Positions 60,234-64,000 of a stretch of 64,000 nt of DNA are shown here, one piece after another. The notes under the pieces were generated by a model. The model made no database searches. It was given only the letters and a program-made list of their open reading frames with translations, and was not told the origin of the DNA. The stretch covers positions 1 to 64,000 of the forward strand of contig JANOGW010000051.1 of NCBI GenBank assembly GCA_031406155.1, read 5' to 3'. A program made the position numbers and the translations under genes. Position 1 is the stretch's first letter; each line of letters opens with the position of its first letter. Source of the stretch: JACMNW01 sp031406155. GTDB lineage: Bacteria; Pseudomonadota; Alphaproteobacteria; Rhodobacterales; Rhodobacteraceae.

Positions 60234-60470
60234 TCAGACTGCGAACAACAGCAGAAGCGCGATCAGGAACGAGAAGATGCCCAGTGCTTCGGCAAAAGCG
60301 ATGCCAACGAACAGGTTGGCCATCTGGCCGGGGGCAGCCGACGGGTTGCGCAGGGCACCGGCAAGGAAGTTCCCTGCAATGTGGCCCACGCCGATACCAG
60401 CACCGCCAAGGCCGATGGTGGCCAGGCCTGCGCCGATGAACTTACCCATTTCTGCAATATCGCCTTCCAT
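60234..60470 (-). CDS. atpE: ATP synthase F0 subunit c
   Basis: 78 residues, two membrane helices with the loop around GALRNPSAAPGQ and the proton-carrying Glu in IAFAEALGIFSFLIALLL. The N-terminal helix has the glycine-rich GLATIGLGGAGIGVGHIAG motif for tight ring packing. The ring of c subunits rotates during ATP synthesis. It has a 74-base gap to b' and a 60-base gap to atpB, unlike the overlaps elsewhere. Confidence 0.96.
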   Translation of the reverse strand: MEGDIAEMGKFIGAGLATIGLGGAGIGVGHIAGNFLAGALRNPSAAPGQMANLFVGIAFAEALGIFSFLIALLLLFAV

Positions 60471-60530
60471 AGTCGTCTCCTTTTTTGGATATTTGAATAG
60501 AGTGTTAGGATTGAAGACCCAATGGGGGCC

Positions 60531-61286
60531 CTAGTGGTGGGCGCCGCCCACTGCGTCACGCAAGTAAACGCAGGTCAGAATGGTGAAAACATAGGCCTGA
60601 ACCACTGCCACCAGCAGCTCCAGCCCATAAATGGCCGCAATTGCTGCAATAGGCACGACCGAGGCCACGCCTAATGCGCCGGCAAAGCCCGCGAAAACCT
60701 TGATCACGGCATGGCCCGCCATGATGTTGCCACCCAGACGAATGGAATGGCTGAGCGGGCGCACGAAGTAGGAAATCACCTCGATCAGCGCCAGAATCGG
60801 GCGCAGAGCCAACGGCGCGGATGACACCCAGAACATGCCGAGAAAGCCGATGCCCTGCTTTGCCAGCCCCAGAATCGTGACCGCGAAAAACACCAGCAGT
60901 GCCAGCGTCGCGGTGACGGCGAAATGCGAGGTGGTTGAGAAGCTCATCGGGATCAGGCCAAGAAGGTTGGCCAACACGACAAACATGAACAGCGTCATCA
61001 CATAGGGGAAATACTTGATCCCGTCGTGCCCTGTAACCTCTTCGACCATATTGTGGATAAAGCCATACAGAAGTTCGGCAATCGACTGCAGGCGGGTCGG
61101 GATGATTGAGCGGCGCGAGGTGCCCAGAACCAGCAGTGCTATCACGGCAAGAACTGCCAAACCCATCCAAAGGGTGACGTTGGTCGGCGTGTACCAGTTG
61201 ATCGTATCGCCGCCGAATAACGGCTTCACGATGAACTGATCCATCGGATGGATGTTCAGACCGCTGGTTTCCGCCTCGCCCGCCAT
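60531..61286 (-). CDS. atpB: ATP synthase F0 subunit a
   Basis: 251 residues from ATG 61286; the ATG at 61289 would share a base with the atpI stop and is equally likely. Five to six membrane helices; the essential Arg is in FVRPLSHSIRLGGNIMAGH, and the LGLIPMSFSTTSHFAVTATLALLVF and LELLVAVVQAYVFTILTCVYLRDAV segments are typical. It forms the proton half-channels. Confidence 0.95.
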   Translation of the reverse strand: MAGEAETSGLNIHPMDQFIVKPLFGGDTINWYTPTNVTLWMGLAVLAVIALLVLGTSRRSIIPTRLQSIAELLYGFIHNMVEEVTGHDGIKYFPYVMTLFMFVVLANLLGLIPMSFSTTSHFAVTATLALLVFFAVTILGLAKQGIGFLGMFWVSSAPLALRPILALIEVISYFVRPLSHSIRLGGNIMAGHAVIKVFAGFAGALGVASVVPIAAIAAIYGLELLVAVVQAYVFTILTCVYLRDAVGGAHH

Positions 61287-61288
61287 CA

Positions 61289-61621
61289 TCAGTTCCCTTT
61301 GCCGTTTGCGGAGGTGTCCGCGTCGTTCTTCTGTGCCAGTTGCCTTGCCGTGCCCAGCATCGTCTTGATGCCCGCCGCAAAACCAAGCAGCGAAAAGATC
61401 ACCAGAAAGAGGGGAAGCGTTCCGAAAACCGCATCCAGCCCGTAACCGATCCCCATTCCCAGCAACATGCCGGTCACGAGTTCGATTATCATCCTCCAGG
61501 CAACCTCGCCCTGCGAGAAACCCTTGACCGTGTTGGTGCGCGCGCCCACCGGTTTGCCCTTGATCCGGTCGATGCGCGCCTCAAGGCGTTGCAGTCGGTC
61601 GGGATCGGGTTCATCCGGCAT
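61289..61621 (-). CDS. atpI: ATP synthase subunit I (AtpI)
   Basis: 110 residues with two membrane helices (about 42-62 and 70-95: MIIELVTGMLLGMGIGYGLD, GTLPLFLVIFSLLGFAAGI) and a charged N-terminal helix. It is the assembly or Mg2+-related AtpI protein that heads alphaproteobacterial F0 operons. Promoters for the F0 operon must lie in the 228-base gap upstream, which holds no gene. Confidence 0.9.
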   Translation of the reverse strand: MPDEPDPDRLQRLEARIDRIKGKPVGARTNTVKGFSQGEVAWRMIIELVTGMLLGMGIGYGLDAVFGTLPLFLVIFSLLGFAAGIKTMLGTARQLAQKNDADTSANGKGN

Positions 61622-61849
61622 GAAATGCGCCCCTTCACAGTCGGGGGATACCTACGCAGAGGGTCGGCTTAAGTCAAGCGTGGGGGAATGGGCATAAAGT
61701 TGGGCACAACCCATTGCAAAAAATAGGTTTATGCTTGCTCGACGAGCAGATAGAAAGCTTGCAGCCGCGGCCGGTCATGCATTCTCGAGCCGGCCGCATA
61801 TTCAACCGAATGGTTGACCATTTCCCCCTGCCCCGCCAAGACTGCGACC

Positions 61850-62191
61850 ATGACCCAACGCCTTGACACGATCTTCGCCGCCCTAGCCGACCCGACCCGC
61901 CGGGCGATCCTGACCATGTTGCTAGAAGACGACATGGCAGTGACGGATGTGGCCGAACCGTTTACGATGTCGCTGGCTGCAATTTCAAAGCACCTTGGCA
62001 TTCTGGCTGACGCAGGCCTGATCACCCAGGAAAAGCGCGGCCGCGTGAAATGGTGCAAGCTGGACCCGGACGCGATGCGCGCGGCGTCGGTCTGGATGCA
62101 GGGCTTCGGTCAGTTCGATCCGGTTGATCTGGATGACTTCGAGCGGTTTCTGGCGCAGGAGATTGAGGGGGCGGGAGAACAGGGGCGTTAA
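61850..62191 (+). CDS. ArsR-family transcriptional regulator
   Basis: 113 residues from ATG 61850 (MTQRLDTIFAALADPTRRA). The winged helix has LADPTRRAILTMLLEDDMAVTDVAEPFTMSLAAISKHLGILADAGLI, ending in RGRVKWCKLDPDAMRAAS. A single Cys in the wing (KWCKL) is not enough to call metal sensing. The neighbours give no clear regulon; an SRPBCC-type partner, often found with this subfamily, is not present. Confidence 0.9.
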   Translation: MTQRLDTIFAALADPTRRAILTMLLEDDMAVTDVAEPFTMSLAAISKHLGILADAGLITQEKRGRVKWCKLDPDAMRAASVWMQGFGQFDPVDLDDFERFLAQEIEGAGEQGR

Positions 62192-62316
62192 GAAACACAT
62201 CAGCGGCCCCGGGTTGACCGTTGCCCGGTTCCGAACCTAGCCAAGCCCGTCCGTGTTCAAGCTTAATCCGCGGTATGGCCTTGACCAAAGGCATGCGACG
62301 GTCCCCTGCCAAGCCA

Positions 62317-63939
62317 TCACCTCTCCCCCAGCCGCGCGAGTATCGCCTCGGCATCCATTTGCCTTACCGCCCCGGCGACACGCCCCCTTTCGCCAGTCAG
62401 GCGCGTTCCAACGAAGGCGTCAGCCACTTCGGCGGAACCCTGGCGCAGCAGCACAGAGGCGGTCAGCAGCAGGGCGGTGCGTTCGGCGAACCAGCGCGCT
62501 TCGGCCTCTGGCGGCAGGCCTTGCCACTGCGCCCTGTGCAACTGCAGGGCCGCGTCATAGCGCGCGTCGCGGCCGGTGGCGGCGTCAAGTTCCGCCGCCA
62601 GCATCTGACCTGCGCGCGGGTCTTTGGCCAGAGATCGCAGGATATCAAGGCAGATCACGTTGCCCGAGCCTTCCCAGATCCCGTTCAGCGGCGCTTCGCG
62701 GTACAGCATCGGCAGCGGGGTATCCTCGACATAGCCCATGCCGCCCAGCACCTCCATCGCTTCACACACGACAAGGGGGCACAGCTTGTTGGCCAAGAAC
62801 TTTGCCAGCGCCACACCGATACGGGCAAAGGCGCGCGCGTCCTCGGTGGGGCCATCGAACGCGCGGGCAACATGCATGCCCAGCGCCAGCGTGCCTTCCC
62901 AATCAAGGGCAAGGTCGGCCAGCACGGCCCGCATCAGCGGCTGGTCGATCAGGCGCTTTTGAAAGGCGGTACGATGCGTCACCCAGTGGTGCGCCTCGGT
63001 CAGGGCTGCACGCATCAGACCGGCAGGCGCCATTGCGGTATCCAGCCGTGTGTGGTGGACCATCTGCACAATGGTCTGCACTCCGCGCCCCTGATCACCA
63101 ATCTGGTGGGCAAACGCGCGGGTATATTCGATCTCGGCCGAAGCGTTGGACCGGTTGCCCAGTTTGTCCTTCAGCCGCTGGATCTGGATGCCGTTGCGCG
63201 CCCCATCAAGCCAGCGCGGCACCAGAAAGCAGGTCAGCCCGCCCGGTGCCTGCGCCAGTGTCACAAACCCGTCCGACATCGGTGCCGAACAGAACCATTT
63301 GTGCCCGGTCAGCCGCCAATCGGCGCCGTCCGCCTCGGCAATCGTGGCGTTGGCCCGCACGTCGGACCCGCCCTGCTTTTCGGTCATCGCCATGCCAAGG
63401 GTGAGGCCATCCTTCCGGGCGGCGGGGCGGATCGCAGGGTCGTACTTGCGCGAGGCAAGTTTCGGCAGCCAATCGACCAGGGCCGGGACCTGCGCGATCA
63501 CAGGGTGGGCGGCATAGGTCATCGTCAGCGGGCAGCAGTGACCCGGTTCAACCTGACTTGCCAGATAGACCATGGCGGCATGGGTGGCATGTGCGCCCGA
63601 GCCACCCTCCCAGGCAACAGCGGAGTAGCCGGCAGCGACAGAGGTCTGCATGAAATGGTGATAGGCAGGGTGAAAGTGCACCTCATCCAGCCGCCGACCG
63701 CCACTGTCGAACAGGCACAACTCGGGGCCGTAGCGGTTTGCATCGCGGGCAGCCTGCCGCTGATGGGCCTGCCCAAGGGTGCGGCCATAGGCGGCCAGCA
63801 CTTCCGCCTGGGCATGGGCGGCGACAGCACTGTCGCGCAGTGCGGGATCGGCGTGCCACAGGTCGCTGTCACCACGCGGGCCGGGCTGGTTTATCACATC
63901 ATGTGTGCCAAGGTCGGATCGGGGCGGGATATCGGTCAT
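62317..63939 (-). CDS. aidB: AidB-like acyl-CoA dehydrogenase
   Basis: 540 residues. The acyl-CoA dehydrogenase fold is clear: MAMTEKQGGSDVRANATIAE, LTGHKWFCSAPMSDGFVTLAQ, DKLGNRSNASAEIEY, QTIVQMVHHTRLDTAMAPAGLMRAAL, and VLGGMGYVEDTPLPMLYREAPLNGIWEGSGNVICLDILR. The MTEKQGGSDVR and IWEGSGN motifs and the length match AidB rather than a beta-oxidation enzyme. E. coli AidB is part of the alkylation response and binds DNA and FAD; the Ada-like gene at 56517 fits that theme. Confidence 0.88.
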   Translation of the reverse strand: MTDIPPRSDLGTHDVINQPGPRGDSDLWHADPALRDSAVAAHAQAEVLAAYGRTLGQAHQRQAARDANRYGPELCLFDSGGRRLDEVHFHPAYHHFMQTSVAAGYSAVAWEGGSGAHATHAAMVYLASQVEPGHCCPLTMTYAAHPVIAQVPALVDWLPKLASRKYDPAIRPAARKDGLTLGMAMTEKQGGSDVRANATIAEADGADWRLTGHKWFCSAPMSDGFVTLAQAPGGLTCFLVPRWLDGARNGIQIQRLKDKLGNRSNASAEIEYTRAFAHQIGDQGRGVQTIVQMVHHTRLDTAMAPAGLMRAALTEAHHWVTHRTAFQKRLIDQPLMRAVLADLALDWEGTLALGMHVARAFDGPTEDARAFARIGVALAKFLANKLCPLVVCEAMEVLGGMGYVEDTPLPMLYREAPLNGIWEGSGNVICLDILRSLAKDPRAGQMLAAELDAATGRDARYDAALQLHRAQWQGLPPEAEARWFAERTALLLTASVLLRQGSAEVADAFVGTRLTGERGRVAGAVRQMDAEAILARLGER

Positions 63940-64000
63940 GTCGGCCTCGTCACTGCGGCGGGGTATGACCCCGCTGAGATCAAGGTTACCAAATCACGCG

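Overview
The window looks like a chromosomal segment of a marine Rhodobacteraceae (Roseobacter-type alphaproteobacterium). The reasons are the high GC content, the separate F0 ATP synthase cluster (atpI-atpB-atpE-atpF'-atpF) without F1 genes, an FrcBCAK-type sugar transporter, the bidomain ALDH16-type dehydrogenase beside deoC, an FeS-ligand-poor family-4-like uracil-DNA glycosylase, and short intergenic repeats of a kind I recall from this group. It is mostly housekeeping and metabolic DNA. I saw no tRNA, rRNA, CRISPR array, complete insertion sequence or prophage.

Layout. 1-8.8 kb: a carbohydrate locus. frcB-frcC-frcA-frcK (minus) diverge from a fucU mutarotase gene and a ROK regulator (plus), with a perfect palindrome in the shared promoter region; deoC and an ALDH16-like gene follow. 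8.9-11.8 kb: YqgE, a DsbD-alpha-like protein, and a tightly overlapped UDG / 28-codon ORF / moaB group. 11.9-15.6 kb: pyrB, a foreign-looking zinc-ribbon gene, a small membrane protein, a REPIN-like repeat, a catalytically degenerate pyrC and plsY. 15.7-19.2 kb (minus): gshA, then rsmE-GNAT-membrane protein in overlap. 19.2-27.7 kb: ubiA, an OmpA-family protein, a coiled-coil membrane protein, a hydrolase, gabD, a pentapeptide-repeat protein, a cupin, a cold-shock protein and a CorC/CNNM-type protein. 27.7-28.8 kb: the only large gene-free, AT-richer stretch.

28.8-38.6 kb: a phytase-family esterase-like protein, an ECF sigma factor overlapping a membrane-anchored VWA protein, Hsp20, a secreted serine protease and glcDEF (glycolate oxidase). 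38.7-46.1 kb: a DUF599 protein and a MoxR / DUF58 / BatA-DUF4159 / large membrane protein operon. 46.2-54.6 kb: DUF1285, hydroxypyruvate isomerase-like, a zinc-finger protein, polA, DUF1203, HIT, a core-2/I-branching-type glycosyltransferase and a sulfotransferase. 54.8-64 kb: adenosine kinase, nth, an AraC-Ogt alkyltransferase, an OmpA-type lipoprotein, an FCD regulator, the F0 genes, an ArsR regulator and an AidB-like acyl-CoA dehydrogenase.

Functional themes: sugar uptake and C2/C3 metabolism (frc, deoC, glcDEF, Hyi), DNA repair (UDG, PolA, Nth, Ogt, AidB-like), pyrimidine synthesis with a PyrB/pseudo-PyrC pair, and envelope or stress systems built around VWA and MoxR proteins. The least explained items are the sigma/VWA fusion system, the palindromic element carried in frame inside polA, the 28-codon ORF with 4-base overlaps at both ends, the zinc-ribbon insert in the pyr operon and three families of dispersed intergenic repeats.
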